Source of the DNA: Betaproteobacteria bacterium
GTDB lineage: Bacteria > Pseudomonadota > Gammaproteobacteria > Burkholderiales > Burkholderiaceae_D
Direction of reading: 5' to 3'
NCBI GenBank assembly: GCA_025356395.1
Contig: JANXTA010000065.1
Location: 1 to 48,048 of the forward strand
Length of the DNA stretch: 48,048 nt
Part shown: in pieces, positions 33,334-41,320 of the stretch
Position numbering within the stretch: the first letter of the stretch is position 1
Layout: every line of letters starts with the position of its first letter
The notes under the pieces: generated by a model
Databases searched by the model: none
The model's input: the letters and a program-made list of their open reading frames with translations, nothing else
What the model was told of the DNA's origin: nothing
Made by a program: the position numbers and the translations under genes

Positions 33334-34620
33334 TCAGGCGACCTTGCCGTGCAGAAGATGCGTGAGCTGCGGGAACACCGCGATCAACACGAGCACCGCG
33401 GCCATGATGAAGACGTAAGGCAACGTCCCGAAGACGATGCGCCGCAGCGGCACGTCGGGCGCGACGCTCTGGACGACAAAGAGATTGAGGCCCACCGGCG
33501 GATGGATCAGCGCCATCTCCATGTTGATCACGACGATCACACCGAACCAGATCAGGTCCCAGTGAAAGGCCTGCACGATCGGGACCAGGATCGGCATTGT
33601 GACCACGATGATCGCGATCGTCTCCATGAAGCAACCGAGGAAGATCAGCAGCAGGTTGATGCAGATGAACAGCACCACCGGCGACACGTCGGCCTGGCCG
33701 ACGGCGCTGGTCAACGCGGTCGCGACTTGGCTCGCAGTCATCACGTAGCCGAACACGATCGCCGACGAGATCACCGCGAGGATCATCACGGCGCTACGCG
33801 CGGTGTTGACCAGGATCAGCCGGAACTTGGTCCAGTTCAGTTCGCGATAGACCAGGCCCGCGAGCAGCAGGCTCGCGATGATGCCGAGCGACGCGGCTTC
33901 CTGCGGCGTCGCGAGTCCGAGATAGAGCGAGCCGAGGATGATGAAGATCAGGAGCGCGAACGGACCGACGTCCTTCAGCGCGACGACGCGCTGCTTCAGC
34001 GATGCAACCGGACGTCGTGGCGTCTGCACGCCACGGCTCCTGCGACGCAACGCGCCCAGAATCTGATAGCTCGCGAAGGCCGCGATCATGATCAGTCCCG
34101 GGACGATGGTCGCAAGAAAGAGCTTGCCGATCGACTGCTGCGCGATGACGCTGTAGACGATCAGCGGGATGCTGGGCGGCAGCAGGATGCCGAGCGTGCC
34201 GCCGCCAGCGACCGCCCCGCAGGCTTGTGCGTCGGGCACGTCGTGACGACGCATCTCGGCGATGGCGAAGCCCCCGATCGCCGCGGCGGTCGCGACGCTC
34301 GATCCCGACACGGCGGCCATCACCGCGCAGGCGACCGTGGTCGCGACCGCGAGTCCGCCGGGAATGCCGTCGAGGATCGTCGCGAGCGCCGCATACAGTC
34401 GCGCGCCCATTCCCGAGGCTGCGATGATCGCGCCCATGAACATGAACATCGGCACCGAGGTCAGCGTGAACGTGGCGACCGAACTCCAGTAGGTGCCGGA
34501 GATCAGGCTCAGCGCATCCCAGCCGCCACCGGTCACGAAGAGCACGGTCAGCGCGATGAACAGCAACGCGAACGCAATCGGCACGCCGAGCGACAGGATC
34601 AACAGCAAGCCGCCGAACAT
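33334..34620 (-). CDS. TRAP transporter large permease (DctM type)
   Basis: A 428-residue inner membrane protein with about 12 hydrophobic helices, the transport subunit of a TRAP system. Typical segments: SVPMFMFMGAIIAASGMG, AAVSGSSVATAAAIG, GTLGILLPPSIPLIVYSVI, and the C-terminal HPPVGLNLFVVQ. Stop codons upstream in frame fix the ATG at 34620. Last gene of the dctP-dctQ-dctM-type run. The substrate cannot be read from the permease; context suggests a carboxylate fed to the CoA transferase/mutase cluster. Confidence 0.93.
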   Translation of the reverse strand: MFGGLLLILSLGVPIAFALLFIALTVLFVTGGGWDALSLISGTYWSSVATFTLTSVPMFMFMGAIIAASGMGARLYAALATILDGIPGGLAVATTVACAVMAAVSGSSVATAAAIGGFAIAEMRRHDVPDAQACGAVAGGGTLGILLPPSIPLIVYSVIAQQSIGKLFLATIVPGLIMIAAFASYQILGALRRRSRGVQTPRRPVASLKQRVVALKDVGPFALLIFIILGSLYLGLATPQEAASLGIIASLLLAGLVYRELNWTKFRLILVNTARSAVMILAVISSAIVFGYVMTASQVATALTSAVGQADVSPVVLFICINLLLIFLGCFMETIAIIVVTMPILVPIVQAFHWDLIWFGVIVVINMEMALIHPPVGLNLFVVQSVAPDVPLRRIVFGTLPYVFIMAAVLVLIAVFPQLTHLLHGKVA

Positions 34621-34646
34621 GCCGGCACCGATCGCTTATTGCATCG

Positions 34647-35180
34647 TCAGGCCACCTCGTGCGGCGCGTCGATGGTGGGAGCCCGATCGACCGGAAAGGA
34701 CAGCAGCACCAGGCGCATGACCTGTGCGAGCACGAGCAGCACGCTGCCGACGAAGAGGCTGAGGTAGGGAATCCACAGCGGCAGCGACAGCATGCCCCAC
34801 GACTGCTCACCGCTGTCCCAGGCATCCCGCCAGAAGGTGGCGCCGAGCCGCATCAGCACCAGCGCAACGGCGGTGACCACGACCGACGAGACGATCTCGA
34901 GCGCGTGCCGGGAGCGCGGTTCCAGGAAGTGCTGTAGGACGTCGACCTTCAAGTGTCGACCCTGCCACGCGAGCGTCGCACCACCGACAAAGGTCATGTA
35001 GCCCATCAGGTAGGTCGTGCTTTCGGTGACCCACACGTCGGACCGATGCAGCACCTCGCGGGCCAGCACGCCGTAGGAGATGACGACCACCGTGAGCACG
35101 ACGACGACGCCCACCGACAGCATCAACGCGTCGAACAACACATCGATGGCCCCGACCAGGCGCGGCAGCTTGCGCGTCAC
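34647..35180 (-). CDS. TRAP transporter small permease (DctQ type)
   Basis: A 177-residue protein with four membrane helices (LMLSVGVVVVLTVVVISYGV and others) and the DctQ signature around residues 50-75 (VTESTTYLMGYMTFVGGATL, then AWQGRHLKVDVL). It forms the membrane complex with the large permease. It lies between the binding protein (9 bases upstream) and the large permease (26 bases downstream). Confidence 0.92.
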   Translation of the reverse strand: MTRKLPRLVGAIDVLFDALMLSVGVVVVLTVVVISYGVLAREVLHRSDVWVTESTTYLMGYMTFVGGATLAWQGRHLKVDVLQHFLEPRSRHALEIVSSVVVTAVALVLMRLGATFWRDAWDSGEQSWGMLSLPLWIPYLSLFVGSVLLVLAQVMRLVLLSFPVDRAPTIDAPHEVA

Positions 35181-35189
35181 GCGAGTCGC

Positions 35190-36209
35190 CTACTTGTAGA
35201 GTGACAGGCTCTTGTCGAGCAGGGGCCCGCCGCCCGGCACATCGTTGCGGAACTTGGCGAAGCTGACTTCCTGGAAGAGCGCGCGGAACTGCTGCCATTC
35301 GTCGAGCGTCATCTTGTGGATCTTCGCGCCCGCGTCGGCGAACAGCTTGGTGACGCGCTTGTCGTCGGCGACGGCCGAATCGAAGGCTTTCTGTTCGAGG
35401 CTCTTGCCCACGTCCAGCAGGATCTTCTGCTGCTCGGGCGTCAGCTTCTTCCACGCCTTCGTGCTGATCGCGATCGGCTCGATGGTGAAATAGACGCTGT
35501 AGTTTTCGGGCGAGTTGTAGAACTTCGAGACCTCGAACAGACGATAGGAGCCGAAGGTCCCCGAGGACGTCCAGACGCCGTCGAGCAGGCCGAGCTGCAT
35601 CGCGCTGTAGGCCTCGGTGGACGACATCGACACGGTGCTCGCGCCGGCTTTCTGCAGCGCCGCCTCCATCATCTTGCCGGCCGCGCGGACCTTCTGGCCC
35701 CCCAAGTCGCCGGGCACGTTGATGGCCTTCGACTTGGACGCCATGCCGCCCGAGATCTGGATCCAGCAAAGGGTCTTGAATCCGAACGCCTCGGCCTTCG
35801 CTTCGAGCTCTGCCCACGGCGCCGACGTGCGGAAGTCGAACACGTCCTTCGGCGTCTTCCAGAGACCCGGCAACAGGACCAGGTTCATCTCGGGGATCGC
35901 GCCGGCCGAGTAGATGTACGGATAGATCGCCAGGTCGATGGCGCCGTTGCGCAATGCGGAGTGCGTGTCCAGCGCCTTGACCAGCGATTCGGCCGGGAAG
36001 ACGTTGATCTTGATCTTGCCGGCCGAACGCTTCTCGACCTCGGCCACGAATTCCTTGCCGGTCCTCACCACGTAGTCGTTGGGATCGTCGGGCCACTGGT
36101 GCGCCATCTTCAGCGTGACGGTGTCATCGCCCCGTGCCACGGGAGCCATCGCGAGAGACAGCGCGGCACACGCGCCGAGCGAGAGGATGAGCGACCTTGC
36201 GATATGCAT
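35190..36209 (-). CDS. TRAP transporter periplasmic substrate-binding protein (DctP type)
   Basis: A 339-residue secreted solute receptor with signal peptide MHIARSLILSLGACAALSLA and cleavage near VARGDD. Family features are TLKMAHQWPDDP, VFPAESLVKALDTHSALRNG and the carboxylate-binding Arg expected in the GGQKVRAAGKMM region. DctP proteins usually bind organic acids. It lies 116 bases after meaB and is preceded by a TGTTC-N8-GAACA palindrome that also occurs, in near-identical form, in the iclR control region. This ties it to the mutase cluster. Confidence 0.92.
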   Translation of the reverse strand: MHIARSLILSLGACAALSLAMAPVARGDDTVTLKMAHQWPDDPNDYVVRTGKEFVAEVEKRSAGKIKINVFPAESLVKALDTHSALRNGAIDLAIYPYIYSAGAIPEMNLVLLPGLWKTPKDVFDFRTSAPWAELEAKAEAFGFKTLCWIQISGGMASKSKAINVPGDLGGQKVRAAGKMMEAALQKAGASTVSMSSTEAYSAMQLGLLDGVWTSSGTFGSYRLFEVSKFYNSPENYSVYFTIEPIAISTKAWKKLTPEQQKILLDVGKSLEQKAFDSAVADDKRVTKLFADAGAKIHKMTLDEWQQFRALFQEVSFAKFRNDVPGGGPLLDKSLSLYK

Positions 36210-36300
36210 ACCTGTCTCCTGCCAATGTGATTGTTCGAGTGGCGGAACTGCTTTTTATGCTTCGAGCGTACGCCGCACGATGGTCCGCATCAAGAACGTC

Positions 36301-36318
36301 TGTTCGTCTATCTGAACA
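36301..36318. promoter_or_regulatory. Predicted IclR-type operator upstream of the TRAP genes
   Basis: TGTTCGTCTATCTGAACA: perfect 5-bp arms TGTTC/GAACA with an 8-base spacer, lying 92 bases before the binding-protein start and just after the meaB stop. It matches the palindrome at 41282-41299 in arms, spacing and the CT before GAAC. Confidence 0.6.
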
Positions 36319-36325
36319 AAGCGCA

Positions 36326-37210
36326 CTAATCGACGGAGGTGTCCAGGTTCGCGATCACCCACGCCTGCTGGTCGTCGAGGGCGCTTTCATGCAGGTGATT
36401 GGGAAGCCGGTCGATGGTCGCGTGGAGTCGGCGCTCGAGCGCGCGGCGCAGGACATAGCGCTGCATCGCCCGCACCCGCTCGGTCGGTGGTTCGGACGCA
36501 GCGCGCCACGCAGCGTGCGCGTCGATCGCTTCGGAGAGCAGGGCGATCGAGTCGGGCTGCTTCGCCGATGTGTTGAGGACGCGGGTCACCCACGCGCCCG
36601 CCTTGCGATGGCTGATCGACAGGATCCGCTTGATGTCGGAAGCGCTCTTGTCCGCGGCAGGCAGGTCCGACTTGTTGATGACGAACAGGTCGGCCATCTC
36701 CATGATTCCGGCCTTCATCGCCTGGATGACGTCGCCGCTTTCGGGATGGAGCACGAGCACGACCGTATCGACCAGCGCGTGCACCGCGTAGTCCGCCTGG
36801 CCGACGCCGACGGTCTCGAGCAGCACTTCGTCGAAGCCATGACGATCCATCGTGTCGAGGATCGCCGGCAGGTTGTCGGACAGCCCGTCGTTCGACGAAC
36901 GCGATCCGAGCGATCGCACGTACAGGTCGGTCGTGCCGTCGAGTTCGTCGATGCGGATGCGGTCACCGAGGATCGCCCCGCCGGATTTCGGGCTCGACGG
37001 ATCGATCGCGAGGATGCCGTAGCGGCGATCCTTCGCCCGCAGTCGAGCGAGATGACCCGACAGCGTGCTCTTGCCCGCGCCCGGCGATCCGGTGATCGCG
37101 ATGCGTCGCGCACGCGAGGTGATCGGTCGGTCGGATACGGTCGAGGCGTTGCCGTTGGCCAGCCCCGTAATCTCGCGCGCGAGTGCGCCGCGATCGAGCG
37201 GAGCTTTCAT
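36326..37210 (-). CDS. meaB: MeaB/ArgK-type GTPase (B12-mutase chaperone)
   Basis: A 294-residue G3E GTPase that protects and loads adenosylcobalamin into acyl-CoA mutases. The Walker A motif is GSPGAGKST (41-49), followed by ILAIDPSSPKSGGAILGDR, the Asp/Glu-rich switch region, ETVGVGQ and the base-recognition motif NKSD. It is slightly shorter than typical MeaB (about 320), mainly at the ends. It abuts the CoA transferase gene and belongs to the mutase operon. Confidence 0.93.
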   Translation of the reverse strand: MKAPLDRGALAREITGLANGNASTVSDRPITSRARRIAITGSPGAGKSTLSGHLARLRAKDRRYGILAIDPSSPKSGGAILGDRIRIDELDGTTDLYVRSLGSRSSNDGLSDNLPAILDTMDRHGFDEVLLETVGVGQADYAVHALVDTVVLVLHPESGDVIQAMKAGIMEMADLFVINKSDLPAADKSASDIKRILSISHRKAGAWVTRVLNTSAKQPDSIALLSEAIDAHAAWRAASEPPTERVRAMQRYVLRRALERRLHATIDRLPNHLHESALDDQQAWVIANLDTSVD

Positions 37211-38338
37211 TCAGACGGCCTTGAGCAGCTCGGCGCCGTGTTCGCCCAGCGTCGGCGGCATGCGGTATTCGGTCTCGAAGCCCGAACAGCGGATCGGATT
37301 GCCGATCGCGCGCAGCGGCAGGGTGCCGTCGCCGAGCTGCACGACCATCCGGCGATCGGCCGTCACCGGATCGCCGAGCGCGTCTTCGAGGCCCTGCACC
37401 TCGGCGGCCACGACACCGAATTTCGAGAGGCGACGCGTCCATTCCTTCGCGGTCGCGGACCGCAGCACCTGCGTGATCGCGTCGATGACGACGACGCGGT
37501 TCTCGCGTCGCGCCTTCATCGTCGCGAAGCGCGGGTCGGTGAGCCACTCGAGCTGCCTGAGCTCGAGACAGAACTTCGCCCAGAACAGGTCGTGTGTGAT
37601 GAACAGCGTGAGCCATCCGTCGGCCGTCGGAAAGATCTGCGCGGGGACGATGTAGGGATGCGACGAGTTCGCGCGTCGCACCGGCGTCTCGCCGGCATTG
37701 AGCGACGCGCCGGCCAGGTAGTTGAGTTGCGACAGCATCGTGTCGTACATCGCGACGTCGACTTGGCCGCCGTTGCCTTCGACGATCTTCGCGAGCAGAC
37801 CGATCGCCGCCAGCATGCCGGCCGAGTTGTCGACCGCGGAGTAGCCGGTCTTGGTCGGCGGCGCATCGGGCTCGCCGGTGATCGCCATCACGCCGGAGGT
37901 GGGCTGGATCACGTAGTCGTAGGCCGGGCGCTCGGAGAACGGACCGTCGAGGCCATAGCCCGTCAGCGCCACGCAGACCAGCTTCGGGTTGATCTCGCGA
38001 AGCGCGTCGTAGGTCAGCCCCAGCTTCTTGATCGCGCTCGGCCGCAGGTTCGTGATCAGCGCGTGCGCGTCGCGGACCAGATGCGCGAGACCTGCCTGCC
38101 CTTCGCGGGATCCGAGGTCGAGGACGACGCTGCGCTTGTTGCGGTTGAGGCTCGCGAAGTACGCGTTGTGCGGTCCGATGAAGTGCGGCGAGACGTGGCG
38201 CGCGATGTCGCCGTCGGGCGGCTCGACCTTGACGACATCGGCGCCGAGATCCGCCAGCAGCAATCCGCAGTAGGGCCCGGCCAGCATGTGGCCGACCTCG
38301 ACAATGCGGATGCCGGACAGCGGGCCGGACGGAGTCAT
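37211..38338 (-). CDS. Class III (CaiB/BaiF) CoA transferase
   Basis: A 375-residue CoA transferase that moves CoA between carboxylic acids. VEVGHMLAGPYCGLLLADLG and ADVVKVEPPDGD are typical of the N-terminus. The catalytic Asp is likely Asp170 in GYSAVDNSAGM, equivalent to Asp169 of formyl-CoA transferase. The interlocked-dimer C-terminal part contains YRMPPTLGEHGAELL. It overlaps the B12-binding subunit gene by four bases and abuts meaB. In this operon it probably activates the acid imported by the TRAP system using succinyl-CoA or the pathway's product CoA ester as donor; the donor is inferred. Confidence 0.92.
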   Translation of the reverse strand: MTPSGPLSGIRIVEVGHMLAGPYCGLLLADLGADVVKVEPPDGDIARHVSPHFIGPHNAYFASLNRNKRSVVLDLGSREGQAGLAHLVRDAHALITNLRPSAIKKLGLTYDALREINPKLVCVALTGYGLDGPFSERPAYDYVIQPTSGVMAITGEPDAPPTKTGYSAVDNSAGMLAAIGLLAKIVEGNGGQVDVAMYDTMLSQLNYLAGASLNAGETPVRRANSSHPYIVPAQIFPTADGWLTLFITHDLFWAKFCLELRQLEWLTDPRFATMKARRENRVVVIDAITQVLRSATAKEWTRRLSKFGVVAAEVQGLEDALGDPVTADRRMVVQLGDGTLPLRAIGNPIRCSGFETEYRMPPTLGEHGAELLKAV

Positions 38339-38781
38339 GCCAGCTCGGCCGCGAGCGACGCGACGACGTCGGCGAGCTGCATGTCGGCGGTGAAGATGCC
38401 GCGCACCCCCATCGCGCGGAGCAGTTGTCGGTCGGCGGGAGGAATGGTGCCGCCCACGAACACGCGGATGTCGCCGGACCCGAGCTTCGCCAGTTGCTCC
38501 ATCACGTCGGCGACCAGCTCCTTGTGGCTGCCCGACAGGATGCTGAGGCCGACCGCGTCGACGCCTTCGTCCACGGCCACGCGCGCGATTTGTTCGGGGC
38601 TGCGTCGCAGGCCGGTGTAGATCACCTCGGCACCCGCATCGCGCAGCGTCAGCGCGATGATCTTCGCGCCGATGTCGTGGCCGTCGAGGCCGGGCTTTCC
38701 GACCAGGATGCGCTTGCCGGTCAACGGTCCGCGACCGGGCCGCTCGTGGTTCGACGCGTCCATCGTCGCAGTGGCGTTCAT
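38335..38781 (-). CDS. Acyl-CoA mutase small subunit (cobalamin-binding)
   Basis: A 148-residue B12-binding domain of a split methylmalonyl-CoA mutase-type enzyme. The cobalt-ligating motif GLDGHDIGAK (His35) is intact, followed by LSILSGSHKELV and VFVGGTIPPAD, the usual S-x-L and GG motifs. The start at 38781 overlaps the large-subunit stop (ATGA) and has AAGGAG upstream, fixing it against the longer frame. It overlaps the CoA transferase start by four bases. Confidence 0.94.
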   Translation of the reverse strand: MNATATMDASNHERPGRGPLTGKRILVGKPGLDGHDIGAKIIALTLRDAGAEVIYTGLRRSPEQIARVAVDEGVDAVGLSILSGSHKELVADVMEQLAKLGSGDIRVFVGGTIPPADRQLLRAMGVRGIFTADMQLADVVASLAAELA

Positions 38782-40391
38782 AGGTTCACCGGCTCCTTGA
38801 ATTCTCCCCACACGCCGCGCAGCTTCGCGACTATCTCGCCGACAGTGGCGTACGCATGGCAGCAGTCGACCAGGTAGGGCATCACGTTCTCGCGGTCGTC
38901 CTCGGCCGCCGTGGTCAGGCGTTGCAGGCTGCGGTCGACGGCGCTCTGGTCGCGGGTCTGCAGCACGCTTTGGTACTTCTCCAGCGTGCGCGTAGCGACG
39001 GTCGGCGACAGCGTGAAGACGTCCTTCACGTCGCCGCTGTCCTGCTCGTTGCGGAAGTGGTTCTGGCCGACGACCACGGTCTCTCCGGTGTCGTTCTTCT
39101 GCTTGCGTTCGAGCGCGCGATGCGCGAGTCGCGACTGCAGCCAGCCGTCCTCGATCGCCGGCACGACGCCGCCGTACGCGTCGATCTCGCTCATGATCTT
39201 CTCGATCTCGGCCTGCATGCGATCGGTGTGCTGTTCGAGCACGAAGCTGCCGCCGAGCGGATCGACCGAGCGCGCGATGCCGCTCTCGTACGCGATGATC
39301 TGCTGCGTGCGCACAGCGATCTCGGCCGAGGCTTCCGTCGGGATCTGGAAGGCCTCGTCGAACGCGCAGGTGAAGATCGACTGCGCTCCGCCGAACACGG
39401 CGGCCATGGTCTCGATCGCGACCCGCACGATATTGTTGTAGGGCTGCGGCGCGACCAGCGACGAGCCGCCGCAGACCACGCCGAAGCGGAAGTGCTGGGC
39501 CTTCGGGTCCTGCACGCCGTAGCGGTCACGCATCATCAGGGCCCACAGCCGGCGACCCGCACGGAACTTCGCGATCTCTTCGAAGAAGTCCATGTGCACA
39601 TAGAAGAAGAACGACAAGCGCTTCGCGAACTTCTCGACGTCGCCGCCGCGTGAGCGCAGTTCCTCGACGTAGGCGAGACCGTTGGCGAGCGTGTAGGCCA
39701 TCTCCTCGGCGGCGGTCGCGCCGGCATCGCGCACGTGCGCGCCGGCGATGCTGATCGGATTGAAGCGCGGCGTGACGTCGTTGGAAAACAGGATCGAGTC
39801 GGCGATCAGTCGCATCGACGGCCGAACCGGGAAGATCCACGTCCCGCGCGCGACGTATTCCTTGAGGATGTCGTTCTGGATCGTGCCGGTCAGTTCCGAG
39901 CGCGGCACGCCCTGCTTGTCGGCGACCGCGAGATACATCGCGTAGACGATCGCGGCGGTCCCGTTGATCGTGAACGAGGTCGAGATGTTCGCGAGGTCGA
40001 TGCCGTCGAACAGGATCTCCGCTTCGGACAGGTTCGATAGCGACACGCCGACCTTGCCGATCTCGGGACGTGCCATCGGGTGGATCGGGTCGTAGCCGCA
40101 CTGGGTCGGCAGGTCGAGCGCGACCGACAGCCCGGTCTGGCCGCTCGCGAGCAGCCACTTGTAGCGCTCGTTCGATTCCTCGGCGGTGCCGAAGCCCGAG
40201 TACTGGCGGATGGTCCACAGACGACCGTTGTATCCGTCCGGGAAGATCCCGCGCGTGAACGGGAACTTGCCCGGTTCGCCGATCTGGCTGGTGTCGACGT
40301 CCGACGCGTCGGTGACGATCGGCACGTCGATGCCGCTGCCGGTGGTGGGATGGACGCGCGGCGGCATCAGGGAATGGCGATCGAGAGGCAT
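38778..40391 (-). CDS. Acyl-CoA mutase large subunit (methylmalonyl-CoA mutase-like, altered pocket)
   Basis: A 537-residue catalytic TIM-barrel subunit of an adenosylcobalamin-dependent mutase. By alignment from memory to P. shermanii MCM, conserved residues are Arg57 (R82), Thr60 (T85), Arg62 (R87), Tyr64 (Y89), Ser89 (S114), Gln172 (Q197), Arg182 (R207) and His219 (H244). Arg207 binds the substrate carboxylate, so a dicarboxylyl-CoA is expected. Differences: Y75 to Phe50, T77 to Asp52, M78 to Gly53 and Y243 to Ala218, which would open the pocket. The start at 40391 is four bases after the crotonase gene; the longer frame to 40562 overlaps that gene and is not credible. Confidence 0.92.
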   Translation of the reverse strand: MPLDRHSLMPPRVHPTTGSGIDVPIVTDASDVDTSQIGEPGKFPFTRGIFPDGYNGRLWTIRQYSGFGTAEESNERYKWLLASGQTGLSVALDLPTQCGYDPIHPMARPEIGKVGVSLSNLSEAEILFDGIDLANISTSFTINGTAAIVYAMYLAVADKQGVPRSELTGTIQNDILKEYVARGTWIFPVRPSMRLIADSILFSNDVTPRFNPISIAGAHVRDAGATAAEEMAYTLANGLAYVEELRSRGGDVEKFAKRLSFFFYVHMDFFEEIAKFRAGRRLWALMMRDRYGVQDPKAQHFRFGVVCGGSSLVAPQPYNNIVRVAIETMAAVFGGAQSIFTCAFDEAFQIPTEASAEIAVRTQQIIAYESGIARSVDPLGGSFVLEQHTDRMQAEIEKIMSEIDAYGGVVPAIEDGWLQSRLAHRALERKQKNDTGETVVVGQNHFRNEQDSGDVKDVFTLSPTVATRTLEKYQSVLQTRDQSAVDRSLQRLTTAAEDDRENVMPYLVDCCHAYATVGEIVAKLRGVWGEFKEPVNL

Positions 40392-40395
40392 GAGG

Positions 40396-41190
40396 TCAAT
40401 GCTTTCGGGAACGGGGACGCGCGAGCACGCGCTCGACCGCGGTCCAGTGGGCGGGGTGGGTCCAGGTCGCGACGAGGTTGTCGTGCTCGACCTGGCGGGC
40501 CGCCTGATAGGTAGATGGCGGACTGCAGGCGACGACGTTGGCCTTAAGCGCCGCGAGGACATGCCGCGGCGTCGCTGCCAGCGGCGCGAAGAACGCCTGC
40601 GCCGCTTCGCCGTCGAGACCGCCGTCGAACACGGCTTCGCAGAGTCCCCAGGCGAGGGCTTCTGCGGATCCGATCATCTCGGCTCGGCTCATCATCCGCA
40701 GCGCGCGTGCCGGTCCGACCAGCGCACACAGGTCCGGTCCGCCGCCCCACGCCGACGTGATCGCCAGACGCGCCTGCACGTAGCCGATCCGCGCGGTCGT
40801 CGCCATCACGCGCATGTCGCAGGCCAGCGCGAGTTCGGCACCGCCGCCGAGCGCGTCGCCGTTCAGGCAGGCGATCACGGGCAACGCGCAACCGCGGATC
40901 GCGTCCAGGGCGGCACGCGACGACGCGGCGAACTTGGCCGTGTCTTCCGTCGAGCGGATGTTCGCGAGGTCCACGAGATCGCCGCCGGCCGCGAAATAGC
41001 GAGTTCCCGCACCGACGATCACCAGGTAGTTGACCGATTCGTCGTGACCGGTGGCCTCGACCGTCGATGCCAGCTCGGCCAGCGTCTCGCGACTGAGCGC
41101 GTTGTGCTTCTCGATCCGCTGGATCGTGATGCGGCATTGCACGCCGATACGTTCGACCGACAGCGTCGGGTCCGTCGTCGCGTCGTTCAT
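40396..41190 (-). CDS. Crotonase-family enzyme, possible acyl-CoA decarboxylase
   Basis: A 264-residue enoyl-CoA hydratase/isomerase-fold protein. The oxyanion-hole segments FAAGGDL and GDALGGGAELALACD are intact. The first hydratase Glu position (Glu119) is kept, but the second, normally in the PE of the PExxLG motif, aligns with Gln139 in GYVQARLAITSAWGGG. A hydratase needs both, so a different reaction is likely. In the E. coli Sbm operon the crotonase is a methylmalonyl-CoA decarboxylase, and the same role after the mutase would make sense here. The start at 41190 (MNDATTDP) gives the normal family length. Confidence 0.85.
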   Translation of the reverse strand: MNDATTDPTLSVERIGVQCRITIQRIEKHNALSRETLAELASTVEATGHDESVNYLVIVGAGTRYFAAGGDLVDLANIRSTEDTAKFAASSRAALDAIRGCALPVIACLNGDALGGGAELALACDMRVMATTARIGYVQARLAITSAWGGGPDLCALVGPARALRMMSRAEMIGSAEALAWGLCEAVFDGGLDGEAAQAFFAPLAATPRHVLAALKANVVACSPPSTYQAARQVEHDNLVATWTHPAHWTAVERVLARPRSRKH

Positions 41191-41281
41191 TGCCGGGTGC
41201 TGGCTGTGTGAAGTGAAATCATCGGATGTCGTGTTTCGAGACTGGACTCTACGGCCGCGATCGATCAGCTGCAAGAACCGT

Positions 41282-41299
41282 TGTTCCGTATACTGAACT
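41282..41299. promoter_or_regulatory. Predicted IclR-type operator in the divergent iclR/crotonase promoter
   Basis: TGTTCCGTATACTGAACT, with TGTTC/GAAC arms and an 8-base spacer, lies 22 bases before the iclR ATG and 92 bases before the crotonase start. A near-copy precedes the TRAP genes. Confidence 0.62.
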
Positions 41300-41320
41300 T
41301 ATACCGACTATCCCCACGCC

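Noticed and set aside
36197-38620. An 807-codon plus-strand frame opposite meaB and the CoA transferase
   Set aside because: Antisense shadow of two well-recognised genes, low-complexity Arg-rich translation.
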